Assembly (NCBI GenBank): GCA_013177895.1
Contig: JABLXV010000025.1
Coordinates: 1-42,911 of the forward strand
DNA: 42,911 nt
Reading direction: 5' to 3'
Origin: Brevinematales bacterium
Lineage (GTDB): Bacteria > Spirochaetota > Brevinematia > Brevinematales > GWF1-51-8
The notes under the pieces were generated by a model. The model made no database searches, was not told the origin of the DNA, and saw only the letters and a list, made by a program, of their open reading frames with translations. The translations under genes were made by a program, and so were the position numbers. Below are positions 8,584 through 17,710 of this stretch, piece by piece. Numbering within the stretch: position 1 is the first letter of the stretch; every line of letters starts with the position of its first letter.

Positions 8584-9840
8584 ATGAAAAAATCGACCTA
8601 CGCCAATCTCTATTCCCGTTCTTCCAACACCATGAAGTCGTCGGAAATCCGCGAACTGCTCAAGCTCCTGAACAGTCCCGATATGATCAGTTTCGCGGGC
8701 GGGCTCCCGAACCCCGACGCGTTCCCGATAGAAAAAATGAAACCGATAGTCGAGCATGTCATGCGAACGCACGCGCGCGACGCGCTTCAGTACGGGACTA
8801 CCGAGGGGCATAATAAGCTCCGCGATGTTATCGCGCGGGGTATGGGTCAGCAATACGGCGCGCCCCAGTCTCTCTCGAATATTATGATTACCAACGGTTC
8901 CCAGCAGGGACTCGACCTGATATCGAAAATATTCCTGAACCCCGGCGATAAAATTCTGACCGCTAATCCCACCTACCTCGGCGCGATCATGGCATTTCAA
9001 GCGCATGAGGCGCAGATCAGCGCGATAGCGTTGGACGAAAACGGTATCATTCCCGAATTGCTCGAGGATAAACTCGAATATATGGAGCAGAGAAAGGAAC
9101 AGGTGAAATTTCTCTATCTGGTGCCGACTTTTCAGAACCCCACCGGCGTGACCATACCCCTCAAGCGCCGCGAGAAGATATACGATATCATCTGCCGTCA
9201 CGACCTTCTCCTGATCGAGGACGATCCCTACGGCCTGCTCCGTTTCGAGGGAAAGCGCGAACCGCTGATAAAAAGTATGGATGACGAGAACAGGGTGATC
9301 TACCTCGGTACGTTCTCGAAAATTCTCGCGCCGGGATTCCGCACCGGGTGGATCGCCGCGCATGAGGAGATTATCCGAAAGGCGACAATCGCAAAACAGG
9401 CGCAGGACCTTTGTACGAATAACTTCGGCCAGTATTGTATATTCGAAGCGATCTACCACGATATTCTATTTCCGCATATCAAGGAAATTATCACCATCTA
9501 TAAAGAGAAACGCGACCTGATGATCGACGCGCTAAAGGAATTTTTTCCCAAGGAAGTGCACTGGAATAAGCCGCAGGGCGGATTGTTTCTCTGGCTCGTT
9601 CTGCCGGAGTTTATGAGCGCGTTGACCATGCTTCCCCGGGCGATCGAGAATAATGTTGCTTATGTTACCGGCGAACCGTTTTTCCCTAACGGGGGCGGGC
9701 ATAATACGATGCGGCTGAATTACAGCTTCGCGTCGAACGACCAGATAAAAGTTGGAATTGAACGGTTATCCCATGTGATAAAAAATGTTATCGCCGAAAA
9801 CACGGGAAGGATCGCCGAGGATTTTGTGTCTATTCCGTAA
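8584..9840 (+). CDS. PLP-dependent aminotransferase, class I/II (2-aminoadipate/LysN-like)
   Basis: The 418-residue product is a fold-type I aminotransferase. SFAGGLPNPDAFP at the N-terminus, LQYGTTEGHNKLR, the PLP-contact segment NGSQQGLDLI, PTFQNPTG (Asn binding the PLP O3'), IEDDPYG, and the Schiff-base lysine in GTFSKILAPGFRTGW (K246) are all visible, as is the substrate-carboxylate Arg near the end (MRLNYS). This subfamily includes 2-aminoadipate and aromatic or branched-chain aminotransferases; substrate specificity cannot be fixed from sequence alone. The ATG at 8584 is chosen because GAGGT lies just upstream; a TTG at 8566 is less likely. It stands alone between the two-CW genes and a convergent hybrid kinase. 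Confidence 0.88.
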   Translation: MKKSTYANLYSRSSNTMKSSEIRELLKLLNSPDMISFAGGLPNPDAFPIEKMKPIVEHVMRTHARDALQYGTTEGHNKLRDVIARGMGQQYGAPQSLSNIMITNGSQQGLDLISKIFLNPGDKILTANPTYLGAIMAFQAHEAQISAIALDENGIIPELLEDKLEYMEQRKEQVKFLYLVPTFQNPTGVTIPLKRREKIYDIICRHDLLLIEDDPYGLLRFEGKREPLIKSMDDENRVIYLGTFSKILAPGFRTGWIAAHEEIIRKATIAKQAQDLCTNNFGQYCIFEAIYHDILFPHIKEIITIYKEKRDLMIDALKEFFPKEVHWNKPQGGLFLWLVLPEFMSALTMLPRAIENNVAYVTGEPFFPNGGGHNTMRLNYSFASNDQIKVGIERLSHVIKNVIAENTGRIAEDFVSIP

Positions 9841-9916
9841 TAGATGCGGCTTCATTACCGTAATTCCTAGCCCGTCAGGGAATCTATACGGGGTTTCCCG
9901 TTAATTCGGCACCAAA

Positions 9917-12900
9917 CTATTTTAGCTCCGAAACTTCTTTCAGCACCTGCGCCAGTTCGTTCATCTCGATGGGTTTTTTTAGGAAATAGTTTACCTTTCC
10001 ACGGATATTTTCATCGTTAACCCGGTCGTCTCCGCCGCCGGATAATATGGCGATGGGAATCGTATCCCCGTACTCCCTCCTCACCCTCTCGGCAAGCTGC
10101 CACCCGTTCATCACAGGCATCCCGATATCCGTAATAACAAGATTGTATCGATTTTTCTTCATTAATTCCAATGCTTCCTCGCCGTTACCGGCGATATCCG
10201 TGCTGTGCCCGAGCATTTTAAGCCGTCTCTGCCCGAGCAGGCGGATCGATATCTCGTCATCCACCCAGAGCACGTTGAGCGTAAATTCCGGTTTCTGAGG
10301 TTGTTCCGTCTTTTTATCCGGCTTGGTTTGCGCGTCGGATATCGGGAGGCGGAACTGAATCACCGTACCCTCGCCGGGCGCAGTCCGTTCGACAAAGATT
10401 TGTCCGCCGTGCGCCTGTATAACGGAAAGGACGCCCGGCAAACCTAAACCCCTTCCCTGCTCAAACCCCTTGGTCGTAAAGTACGGCTGGAAAAGTTTCT
10501 TGACCGTATCGTCGTCCATCCCTGTCCCGTTATCCATAACCCTGACTATCACATCTTTTTTATCATGTTCCGTCGATACATTCAACGTTCCCCCATGCGG
10601 CATCGCCTCGATAGCGTTCTTAATCAGATTATAGAGCACCGACCGCAGTTCGTTCTCGTCGCCGCTGACCTTCGGGATATCATTCAGGTTTTTATTTACC
10701 ACATAAAAGATGCCCTTTTGCTCGGCGGTATCCTTCCATAACGGGCGGGTCTGCGCGATCACATCGATAACCACCTGATTCAACAGAATGCCGTTATAGT
10801 TCCGTTGTCCGCTCTCCGGCTTGTTAAAACTTTGAAGTTTCCTAATTCTCGCGGCGGCGTCTCTGACGCTTTTTTTCATCGATGTGAGATTCTCCCGGTT
10901 TTCGTCGGAAATTTCAGAATTAAGCAGCATGAGTTCAATATTCCCCATGATGGATTCGAGACTGTTATTGAAGTCGTGCGCTACGCCCGCGGCGAACTCG
11001 CCGATAGCGTTCAAACGCTGATTACGGATGATCGTATTATATGCGTTTACCTGATCGGTAATATCGTTGTTTACGCCGATTATTTTCGATGGTTTCCCGT
11101 CGATAAATTCATAGACATGCGCGTAGGCGCGTATATAACGCGTCTCGCCTAAAGGCGTAATAATTCTAAATTGTGACTCAAAATCCTGCCCGTTTTTCAG
11201 TACATTCTCGACTTGGCTAAGGATTCTTTCTCTATCTTCGGGATGAGTGAAATTCATGACACTCTCGTGAGTAACTATATAATCGCTTTTATCCACACCA
11301 TAAATATGATACATATAATTATTCCATTTGACATCGCCTGTCTGCAAATCCTGTTCCCATATTCCAAGTTTGACCGAATTGACCGCTAATAATAGCCGTT
11401 CCTCACTGGCTCTGAGCGCCTCCTCGGCTTTCTTACGGTTGGTAATATCGAACCCGATGGCGGTTCCTCCGGTAATCTCACCCCTCTCGTTTAACAAGGG
11501 TTCCGCGGAAATATCATAGGTATGATCCCCGTCCGAATGAGGCAGGGTGATCTCGGTTCTTGCGGCCACCCCGTTTTCGATGATTCGCCGCTTGAATTGC
11601 ACCATTTTCTGAACTCCCGGGTTCTGAGCCACCTCGTCATCCCTTTTGCCTAATAGCGATTCGGGGTTAAAATCGGGATGCGGGTTTTGTATCCATGTAT
11701 AACGCAGGTCGCGGTCGAAATACGAGAAAATGATAGGAGACCCTTTCATCACTATCCTGAAACGGTTTTCACTCTCCTTCAGGGCGTCCTCCGACTTCTT
11801 CCGTTCGGTGATATCCATATGTGTTCCGATAACCCGTAACGGTTTTCCCTGTTCATCCCATGAAATAACCTTTCCCCGGGCAAGTATCCATTTATAAGAA
11901 CCGTCCTTGCACAGCATTCTGAACTCGTTCAGATAAATGGGGGTCAAACCCTTAAAATGCCGTTCAAGGTCTATGAGAGCGTTTTTCAGGTCATCCGGGT
12001 GAACGCGCTTCTCCCATTCGTTAAAATCCCCGGAAATCTCCGCATCTCCATAACCCAGCATCGCTTTCCATTGATGGAAGTACATTGCTTTATCCGTCAG
12101 GACATCCCAGTCCCAGAGCCCCATATCATTTCCATCGACCGCGAATTGCCATCGAAGTTCGCTCTCGCGCAGGGATTCTTCGCTTCGTTTCCGCTCGGTA
12201 ATATCCTGTAACGCGACAATCGAAATCCCGTCCGAGAGAAACCCCGCGTTTAATCCGATATCCCTAATATCGCCATTTTTACAAGTGATACTGTATTCTC
12301 TATAGACCGATTCGCGTTTCGCCAGCGCCTTACTCCATTCCGTAACGACCTTTTCACGAGGCTCCGCGGCGGGAAATGCCAGCTTAAACCAGTCGTCTAT
12401 TGTATTAAGATCGGTATCCGAATATCCGGTAATCATGGTAAAATAGGAATTGATTCGAATAAACGAACCGCTGTCGCTTATGATGCAAATCCCCTCGGCG
12501 AGACTGTCGAAAAGCCCCCTCAGCATTTCGTTCTGCTGTCTTATCAGGGATTCTTTCTTTCTATATTCTGTAATTTCGCGCGCGATTTCAATAACACCGA
12601 TCACCTCGCCTTCCGCGTCCAGTACAGGTTCACCGCTTTCGTCCCAAATCCTTCCGTCGGGAGTGGTCACAACCTTCTGTTCCGTCTTTTTCGATTCTAT
12701 CGCCGCCGCGGACGGACAGTTTTCGCAGACATCAATCCCGTTTCCCCAAAACAAATAACATGGCTTGCCGATCATCTCATCCGGCGTCTTTTTGACCGAT
12801 TCCGCCGCAGCGCGGTTCGCCCAGATTATTTCAAGAACGGTGTTGGCGTATGCGATATTCGTGGAAATTCCGTTGAGGATAGTCTGATTCAGCTTTTCAC

Positions 12901-13309
12901 TCATCCAAAGTTGTTCTAACGCTTTTTGGAGATTTTTCTCATTTTCAATTTCTTTCCCGATTTTCTTCACTATTCCGGGGAGGATTTCAAAGAAAAGATT
13001 GTCCTTGATAACATAATCCCGCGCCCCCAGTTTCATCATCTCGACTGCGATACGTTCGTCACCCTGTCCGGTAACCACAATAAACGGCGGTATAGCAAGT
13101 CCTTTCCTCTTCAATTCGGCGATGAACCCTGACCCGCGCATATCGGGAAGGCTATAATCCAGAATCATCAGATAGGGCTTGTGTGCCTCCAGAAAAGCGA
13201 CAGCCTCCGCGCCGGAATGAAGATTCCGCGTTTCGAAGCCGTTTTCCTGAAGTTTTCTGGATAGTAATTCAGAAATACCCGGGTCGTCTTCAATGATTAG
13301 TATCTGCAT
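9917..13309 (-). CDS. Hybrid sensor histidine kinase: receiver, PAS repeats, HisKA-HATPase, receiver
   Basis: The 1130-residue protein opens with a receiver domain (EDD at 7-9, phospho-acceptor D51 in MILDYSLPD, K in VIKDN). About five PAS/PAC units follow between residues 130 and 750, recognised by repeated ends such as DITERKRSEESLRESE and DITERKKSEDALKESE. The kinase core has the H-box GVAHDFNNSLE (H778), N-box LIKNAIEAM (N898), DNGTG (D926) and GRGLGLPG. A second receiver closes the protein (WVDDE, D1061 in VITDIGMP, K in LKKPIE). It has no membrane span. GAGG before the ATG at 13309 supports the start, although the frame extends to GTG and TTG codons six bases earlier. A receiver at both ends suggests a phosphorelay hub that takes input from another kinase. 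Confidence 0.9.
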   Translation of the reverse strand: MQILIIEDDPGISELLSRKLQENGFETRNLHSGAEAVAFLEAHKPYLMILDYSLPDMRGSGFIAELKRKGLAIPPFIVVTGQGDERIAVEMMKLGARDYVIKDNLFFEILPGIVKKIGKEIENEKNLQKALEQLWMSEKLNQTILNGISTNIAYANTVLEIIWANRAAAESVKKTPDEMIGKPCYLFWGNGIDVCENCPSAAAIESKKTEQKVVTTPDGRIWDESGEPVLDAEGEVIGVIEIAREITEYRKKESLIRQQNEMLRGLFDSLAEGICIISDSGSFIRINSYFTMITGYSDTDLNTIDDWFKLAFPAAEPREKVVTEWSKALAKRESVYREYSITCKNGDIRDIGLNAGFLSDGISIVALQDITERKRSEESLRESELRWQFAVDGNDMGLWDWDVLTDKAMYFHQWKAMLGYGDAEISGDFNEWEKRVHPDDLKNALIDLERHFKGLTPIYLNEFRMLCKDGSYKWILARGKVISWDEQGKPLRVIGTHMDITERKKSEDALKESENRFRIVMKGSPIIFSYFDRDLRYTWIQNPHPDFNPESLLGKRDDEVAQNPGVQKMVQFKRRIIENGVAARTEITLPHSDGDHTYDISAEPLLNERGEITGGTAIGFDITNRKKAEEALRASEERLLLAVNSVKLGIWEQDLQTGDVKWNNYMYHIYGVDKSDYIVTHESVMNFTHPEDRERILSQVENVLKNGQDFESQFRIITPLGETRYIRAYAHVYEFIDGKPSKIIGVNNDITDQVNAYNTIIRNQRLNAIGEFAAGVAHDFNNSLESIMGNIELMLLNSEISDENRENLTSMKKSVRDAAARIRKLQSFNKPESGQRNYNGILLNQVVIDVIAQTRPLWKDTAEQKGIFYVVNKNLNDIPKVSGDENELRSVLYNLIKNAIEAMPHGGTLNVSTEHDKKDVIVRVMDNGTGMDDDTVKKLFQPYFTTKGFEQGRGLGLPGVLSVIQAHGGQIFVERTAPGEGTVIQFRLPISDAQTKPDKKTEQPQKPEFTLNVLWVDDEISIRLLGQRRLKMLGHSTDIAGNGEEALELMKKNRYNLVITDIGMPVMNGWQLAERVRREYGDTIPIAILSGGGDDRVNDENIRGKVNYFLKKPIEMNELAQVLKEVSELK

Positions 13310-13350
13310 CACCAACCTCGTTTCCCGTATTCTCTATTTCTATACATTTA

Positions 13351-13617
13351 TCACCTGAATAAATAATCCCCTCTGTTCAGCGGGATTCCTTCATAATAAC
13401 CGATCCAATCGAGAGATTCTTCTTTTATGCCGGGAATTATCTCCGTCACCCTTTTACCGATAATATCCCCGTACTTCAATCCGGTCATTTTCCTGAATGG
13501 CGGATTCACGTCAATGAACTCATCATCGACGGGCTTTCCAGTATCGTCCGGAATGATTCTATGATAGGCGTATCCGATGGGAGATTTTTCAATAGCTGAT
13601 TTATAGAAATTTTCCAT
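13351..13617 (-). CDS. Lone PAS domain fragment
   Basis: Only one PAS core is encoded: SPIGYAYHRIIPDDTGKPVDDEFIDVNPPFRKMTGLKYGDIIGKRVTEIIPG. It resembles the third PAS of the hybrid kinase at 2483-5677 (AYHKVIKNKKGEPVDYEFLEANPAYLEMMG). The frame ends soon after, at DYLFR, so the last strands of the PAS fold appear to be missing. The ATG at 13617 has a GGGG site; an ATG at 13668 would add 17 residues but has no clear ribosome site. The gene ends 41 bp before the receiver-first kinase on the same strand. It could be a small regulatory PAS protein made with that kinase or the remnant of a larger sensor. Confidence 0.55.
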   Translation of the reverse strand: MENFYKSAIEKSPIGYAYHRIIPDDTGKPVDDEFIDVNPPFRKMTGLKYGDIIGKRVTEIIPGIKEESLDWIGYYEGIPLNRGDYLFR

Positions 13618-13812
13618 TCCGCACCCCGAATCATGATTTGCTTCACCTACATTAAAATGATAAGCCATATAAGATTCTATTAAACCCTACAGAATTTGTA
13701 AAGATAAACGGCGATGTATATAGAAAATGATATTTCTATGATAAAATAATCAGCATATATTGATATATTCTTATGATGTAAAAATTTCCGAGACATGGGC
13801 AGTAAAACGTGA

Positions 13813-13856
13813 CCCCGTAACCATCGGCCTGTCAACAATCGGTTCCTGTTACGGGG
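13813..13856 (-). terminator. Possible hairpin downstream of the caspase-like gene
   Basis: Nine-base perfect arms, CCCCGTAAC (13813-13821) and GTTACGGGG (13848-13856), enclose a 26-base loop, 15 bp after the stop codon of the gene at 13871-15403. The long loop and only a short T run after it make this a weak terminator call. Confidence 0.35.
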
Positions 13857-13870
13857 AAATATACCGGGGA

Positions 13871-15403
13871 TTACTTATACAGGAATATCTGAGGAACCTC
13901 GTCGGTATTCTTCTCCTCCCCGTTGAGAGCCTTCGGGAGAAGCTGGATATACGAGTTCTTCAGATAATTGACTTCCATCTTGAATACAATCGGGGTCTTC
14001 CCGTCCTGTTTTTCCATTGTGATATACTCATGTCCCGACGCTACTTCGGAGTTCCATTTGCCCCAGTCGGTTTTTTTACCCTTGCTGTCGGTAATCGTAA
14101 ACGTGTTGTCAGGTTTGAACTCGATCGAGTACAGCACCCCGTTTTTCGATTTGCTTCCCTTGTTGATATCCTCGACAGTCCACATATCCCATGTCCATTT
14201 CCCGAGGATGGGATTCGCCTTGACATCCGATTTCTTCGCGCTGTTCTTACCGGAATCGGTATAAAGGTCGATCATATCTTTCTGATTATAGGTAAAAAGG
14301 TACTTGCCGGGTTTCAACGTATAAGAGACGTAATCGGAACGTTCCTGCTTAAAGAAAACCAGCAACGATTTTTTCGCTTTCAGCGTCACGGTTTTCCCGG
14401 GAGCGATGTATTCCGTGTCCACATTATTCCACGACCATTTACTGTCATGCGTGGTATTGTTATCCACATAGAATTTGAGAGAAACCGAAGTATTGTTACG
14501 AATCAGGATATCGCCGGTTTCCGGCTTATTGACATCGGGTACAGGGACAATCTCGGTGATGTTCTTATCTATCGCGGATGCCATCGAGTATACATACGGG
14601 TGCTGTCCGGTAATCCCCTTCTTCTTCAGGTCTTTTTTCATCGCGTCGGGAAGATTTCCCATATTCACCATATAGGAATATTTTTCCTGCGTCAGTTTCG
14701 AAGCCGCGTCGATCACCTCTTCCCATGTAAACTTGGGATCGCTGAATAGAACTTCGTTAAAAAACGAAAGAGTAAACGAACCCCCGCTCCCGAATCCCCA
14801 TGCATACTCGCCGGGACTTGCCGAGGTGATATAAATCATTCCCTCATAATTTAAAAATAAGTTTTTATATATCTCGACGAAAGTATTCTCCTTTTTAGCC
14901 ATCTCCTCGGGGGTCTCGAACAACCCGCGCACATCCATTCCGCCGATAGAACTGCTGCACGCATCGGAAACCGCGATTTTCAGTTTCGCATCCTTGGGTT
15001 TAAGAAGTTTCTCAATATCGTCGCGGTAGAAGAATTTTTTATCCGCCGTCAGTAGGAAAGTCTTATTTTTATCCATCCCGCCGTGCCCGCTGAAATAAAA
15101 CAGGAGCACATCGTCCTTCTCGGTCTCCACGTTCTTGAGGAGTTTTTCCATATTGGCGTAAGTGGCGTTCTTTCCCTTGAGGATCGTAATCTCGACATCG
15201 ATGACCTTACCCTTTTCCAGATTATTCAGGAACGACTGGACATGCCCGAGATCCAGCCGGACGTCTTCCGCAATACTGTTCAGTCCCGAGTCAATGTAAT
15301 TATCCTGAATGATCAGGAGCGCCTTTAACACAGCCGAATAAGATAATACCGGGATAATGATTAACGTTACGAACGCTAATAAGAATTTATGATGACGTTT
15401 CAT
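13871..15403 (-). CDS. Secreted caspase-like (peptidase C14) protein with C-terminal accessory domains
   Basis: A signal peptide (residues 1-23) leads into a caspase-fold domain. The catalytic dyad is readable: His107 in YFSGHGG after a hydrophobic strand (DDVLLFYF) and Cys149 in VSDACSSS, the spacing expected for a p20-like metacaspase or paracaspase unit. Further caspase elements include IYITSASPGEYAW and GGSFTLSFFNEVL. Residues from about 300 form a second domain (ILIRNNTSVSLKFYVDNN), and residues from about 395 resemble a lipocalin-like beta domain (GKWTWDMWT, IEFKPDNTFTITDSKGKKT). AGGAGG before the ATG fixes the start. The protein should act in the periplasm or at the surface, with cleavage after basic residues if it behaves like bacterial metacaspases. 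A role in death, defence or envelope processing is not decided by the sequence. Confidence 0.82.
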   Translation of the reverse strand: MKRHHKFLLAFVTLIIIPVLSYSAVLKALLIIQDNYIDSGLNSIAEDVRLDLGHVQSFLNNLEKGKVIDVEITILKGKNATYANMEKLLKNVETEKDDVLLFYFSGHGGMDKNKTFLLTADKKFFYRDDIEKLLKPKDAKLKIAVSDACSSSIGGMDVRGLFETPEEMAKKENTFVEIYKNLFLNYEGMIYITSASPGEYAWGFGSGGSFTLSFFNEVLFSDPKFTWEEVIDAASKLTQEKYSYMVNMGNLPDAMKKDLKKKGITGQHPYVYSMASAIDKNITEIVPVPDVNKPETGDILIRNNTSVSLKFYVDNNTTHDSKWSWNNVDTEYIAPGKTVTLKAKKSLLVFFKQERSDYVSYTLKPGKYLFTYNQKDMIDLYTDSGKNSAKKSDVKANPILGKWTWDMWTVEDINKGSKSKNGVLYSIEFKPDNTFTITDSKGKKTDWGKWNSEVASGHEYITMEKQDGKTPIVFKMEVNYLKNSYIQLLPKALNGEEKNTDEVPQIFLYK

Positions 15404-15574
15404 ACCCGCCTCCTGCTTTTCGCCACATTATTAGCATACCATATTTTCCGGGAATTGCAAGGTTTTCTGAATAATATCCGTTCAAATTGCTTCTTTTATC
15501 AAACCCCGATAAATTTGTAAATCCTTCTCTTTTCATATATAATAATATTACTTATCAGCGTAAGGGAGAGTCAG

Positions 15575-16978
15575 ATGGGGCGGAATCCGGGGATATTTAC
15601 CAGAATGCTACGCTTCTTTTCCGGCGGGCTTTACGAATTTACCCCGGAGCAGAAAAAGGAATTTTTCCTCCAGACGGAGTATTCCCTGTTTTCACGCGGA
15701 CGGTTCGGGCTGATACTGGTTTTCACTTTTAACATCCCCGTCATCATCTATTTCTTATACAACATGCTGAGCTGGGAACAGTTCTATATGCACATCGCGC
15801 TTTCGGTTTTCTCAGCCGCAGCGTTCCTTCTCTCCTTTATCAGTATGCCGCATTCCCATCAGAAAATAAACCTGTATAACCGGATATGGATTTATGGGGT
15901 GATTTTTATTTCCCTGCTCTGGGGGGCGGTGAAAACATCCGTAGACCAGATCGCGGGTTCTCCGGTGCAGGTCTACCTGCTGATCGTGTATGTCATGGCC
16001 TCGATCGGTATTTTTCACGCGTGGATGAGTTTCATCCTGTTCGGGGTTTCTTTCGCGGTAGAGATAATCGGGGTATCGATGCTTCAGCCGGATATGTCGA
16101 AGGCAATCCCGATTTATATATCGAGCGCGATGTTTACCGCTATCGCGTGGATGTTTTCACTGATAATATTCCGCGCGCAGGTGAATAATTTCAAGAACCG
16201 GAAGATTATCGAACAGCAGAACGGGGATTTAATTGAGAAGGAAAACAAACTCGAGAAGGAACTCGACCTCGCGAAGAAACTACAGGAAAGTCTCCTGCCG
16301 AAAAACCTTGGCGCTATTTCAGGGGTCACGTTTTATATCAAGTACCTTCCGCTCGCAAAAGTCGGCGGGGATATTTACGATATTTACAAGCTCCGCGAAG
16401 GGGTTATCCGCGTGCTTCTCGCCGACGCTACCGGACACGGGGTGGAAGCCGGATTTGTGACTATGATCATAAAAAGCGAGTACGAAAAATTAAAGACCCT
16501 CATCGACAATACCGCCGAGATTCTCGAGGCGCTGAATATGAATATTATCGACGGGTATCAGCGGATCAACCTGTTATTCCCTGCGATTATTATGGATATC
16601 GATACTCTCCGTATGGAAATGCGGTATGCCTCCGCCGGCTATAATAATCATACCCTTCTGCGCGGGAAATCCGAAACCCTCGCTCTCAGCGCGACCGGAA
16701 AGATAGTCGGACTTACATCCGATATGCAGTACACCCAGAAAATCCTTCCGCTCCGGAAGGACGACCGGATCCTGCTGTTTACCGACGGATTGTACGAGGA
16801 GTTTAATTCTGAGGGAAAGGAGTACGGCTACGAACGTCTGATGTCCGAAATCGCCGGTATTAATTCCGAAAAATCCCTCGAATATGTGGTGGAATACCTC
16901 CTGAAATCGGTCGGCGACTTCATCGGGACTCATACCGCGAACGATGATATTACTATAGTAGGAATCTCATTGAAATAA
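15575..16978 (+). CDS. Membrane-bound SpoIIE/RsbU-type serine phosphatase
   Basis: Residues 40-205 hold about six hydrophobic membrane segments. A coiled-coil linker follows (about 210-250: ENKLEKELDLAKKLQESLLPK, typical of the RsbU linker), then a PP2C/SpoIIE catalytic domain with KVGGDIYDIY, LADATGHGVEAGF, ASAGYNNHTLL, FTDGLYEEFN and ANDDITIVGI. The metal-binding Asp residues in GGDIYD, LADATGHG and NDDITI are intact. Such enzymes dephosphorylate anti-sigma factor antagonists in partner-switching pathways, but no anti-sigma factor or STAS antagonist is adjacent. The N-terminal membrane region probably senses envelope or external signals. AGGGAG precedes the ATG. Its stop codon lies inside the left copy of a 30-bp direct repeat. 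Confidence 0.88.
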   Translation: MGRNPGIFTRMLRFFSGGLYEFTPEQKKEFFLQTEYSLFSRGRFGLILVFTFNIPVIIYFLYNMLSWEQFYMHIALSVFSAAAFLLSFISMPHSHQKINLYNRIWIYGVIFISLLWGAVKTSVDQIAGSPVQVYLLIVYVMASIGIFHAWMSFILFGVSFAVEIIGVSMLQPDMSKAIPIYISSAMFTAIAWMFSLIIFRAQVNNFKNRKIIEQQNGDLIEKENKLEKELDLAKKLQESLLPKNLGAISGVTFYIKYLPLAKVGGDIYDIYKLREGVIRVLLADATGHGVEAGFVTMIIKSEYEKLKTLIDNTAEILEALNMNIIDGYQRINLLFPAIIMDIDTLRMEMRYASAGYNNHTLLRGKSETLALSATGKIVGLTSDMQYTQKILPLRKDDRILLFTDGLYEEFNSEGKEYGYERLMSEIAGINSEKSLEYVVEYLLKSVGDFIGTHTANDDITIVGISLK

Positions 16979-17003
16979 TCACACGCCCAGATCGGTGGGC
17001 GCG
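16974..17003. repeat. 30-bp direct repeat, left copy, flanking the PIN cassette
   Basis: A perfect 30-base match to 17709-17738. It contains the stop codon of the SpoIIE gene and corresponds to the last codons of the HypC/HydE-like gene (which ends PTDLGV). Inside it lies a 6-6-6 hairpin, CGCCCA (16984-16989), loop, TGGGCG (16996-17001). The two copies are 735 bp apart, and the cassette lies between them. Confidence 0.95.
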
Positions 17004-17059
17004 TATAGCTAAAGAGTCAATCCGATCTGCGAATAATCACGCGCAAGGCTAGGCGTGTT

Positions 17060-17088
17060 TTGACAATTTACCGATTCATCGGTATAAT
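17060..17088 (+). promoter_or_regulatory. Consensus sigma-70 promoter with operator in its spacer (toxin-antitoxin)
   Basis: TTGACA (17060-17065), 17 bases, then TATAAT (17083-17088): both hexamers are perfect. The spacer contains a palindrome, ACCGAT-TC-ATCGGT (17070-17083), touching the -10. This is where a toxin-antitoxin complex would be expected to repress its own promoter. Confidence 0.85.
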
Positions 17089-17106
17089 TATTCGATGGAG
17101 GCTGAG

Positions 17107-17316
17107 ATGATTATTTTACATGGTATCTATGATAACGGGAAAATCGAATTGACCGATAAGGAAAAACCTCAGGGGAGGCAGGAAGTTCAGGTAATCCTGA
17201 ATACGGGCTCTTCCAATGAATCTCATTCTAGTGAAAATCTTCGCTCTTTTTTCAATCAGTTTCAATTCGACCTGAGCCATTTTAAATTTAACCGGGAAGA
17301 AGCGAATGAGCGATAG
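17107..17316 (+). CDS. Antitoxin of PIN toxin-antitoxin pair (DUF104-like N-terminus)
   Basis: A 69-residue protein starting MIILHGIYDNGKIELTDKE, the pattern of small antitoxins that begin with a beta strand and an IYENG-type turn. The second half is polar and ends in an acidic-to-basic stretch (FQFDLSHFKFNREEANER) suitable for wrapping a PIN toxin. GGAGG at 5 bases favours the ATG at 17107 over the upstream ATG at 17095. The gene overlaps the toxin start by 11 bases, the usual arrangement for translational coupling. It should neutralise the toxin and bind the operator at 17070-17083. Base composition is lower in GC than the neighbours, which fits transfer. Confidence 0.75.
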   Translation: MIILHGIYDNGKIELTDKEKPQGRQEVQVILNTGSSNESHSSENLRSFFNQFQFDLSHFKFNREEANER

Positions 17317-17710
17317 CTTATTCTTTTTGGATTCTTCCGTGATTATTTATTCAATCGATAAAAATCCGTCTAAAAAAGAAAGTACCCTGAAACTACTCGA
17401 ACGGAATCCGGTTATCTCCACCCAAGTGCTGAATGAAATTTCAAACGTCATGCGCCGAAAGTTCAATTTCGATTACCCCTCGATATTTCAAATAACCTCG
17501 AAAATTGTCGAAAACTCACAGCTTTCACTGATCGATTTTAAAACAATTTCATTTGCCTTTAATCTAGCCGGAACCTATTCTTTCTCCTATTATGACAGCC
17601 TGATAATCGCTTCGGCATTGGAGAATAATTGTACCATACTTTATTCCGAGGATATGCAACATCAGCAGGTAATCGAGGAAAGATTACAAATAATTAACCC
17701 TTATCTATAA
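17306..17710 (+). CDS. PIN-domain ribonuclease toxin (VapC-like)
   Basis: The 134-residue product is a PIN-domain protein: FFLDSSVIIYSID with the first metal-binding Asp (D9), the helix VISTQVLNEISNVM with a conserved Glu, and SYYDSLIIASALENNCTILYSEDMQH with the later Asp residues. VapC-type PIN toxins cut RNA (tRNA or rRNA) when freed from antitoxin. Its ATG lies inside the end of the antitoxin gene. Its stop codon TAA is partly formed by the first two bases of the right direct repeat (17709), so the cassette boundary coincides with the gene end. Confidence 0.85.
   Translation: MSDSLFFLDSSVIIYSIDKNPSKKESTLKLLERNPVISTQVLNEISNVMRRKFNFDYPSIFQITSKIVENSQLSLIDFKTISFAFNLAGTYSFSYYDSLIIASALENNCTILYSEDMQHQQVIEERLQIINPYL

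Noticed and set aside
8539-9459. Long minus-strand open frame of about 306 codons opposite the aminotransferase
   Set aside because: It is the antisense of a gene with full family motifs; the translation has no recognisable domain and reflects codon bias of GC-rich DNA.
17032-17040. A third partial copy of the 30-bp repeat start (AATAATCAC) inside the PIN cassette
   Set aside because: Only nine bases match before the sequence diverges, which can occur by chance in this composition.
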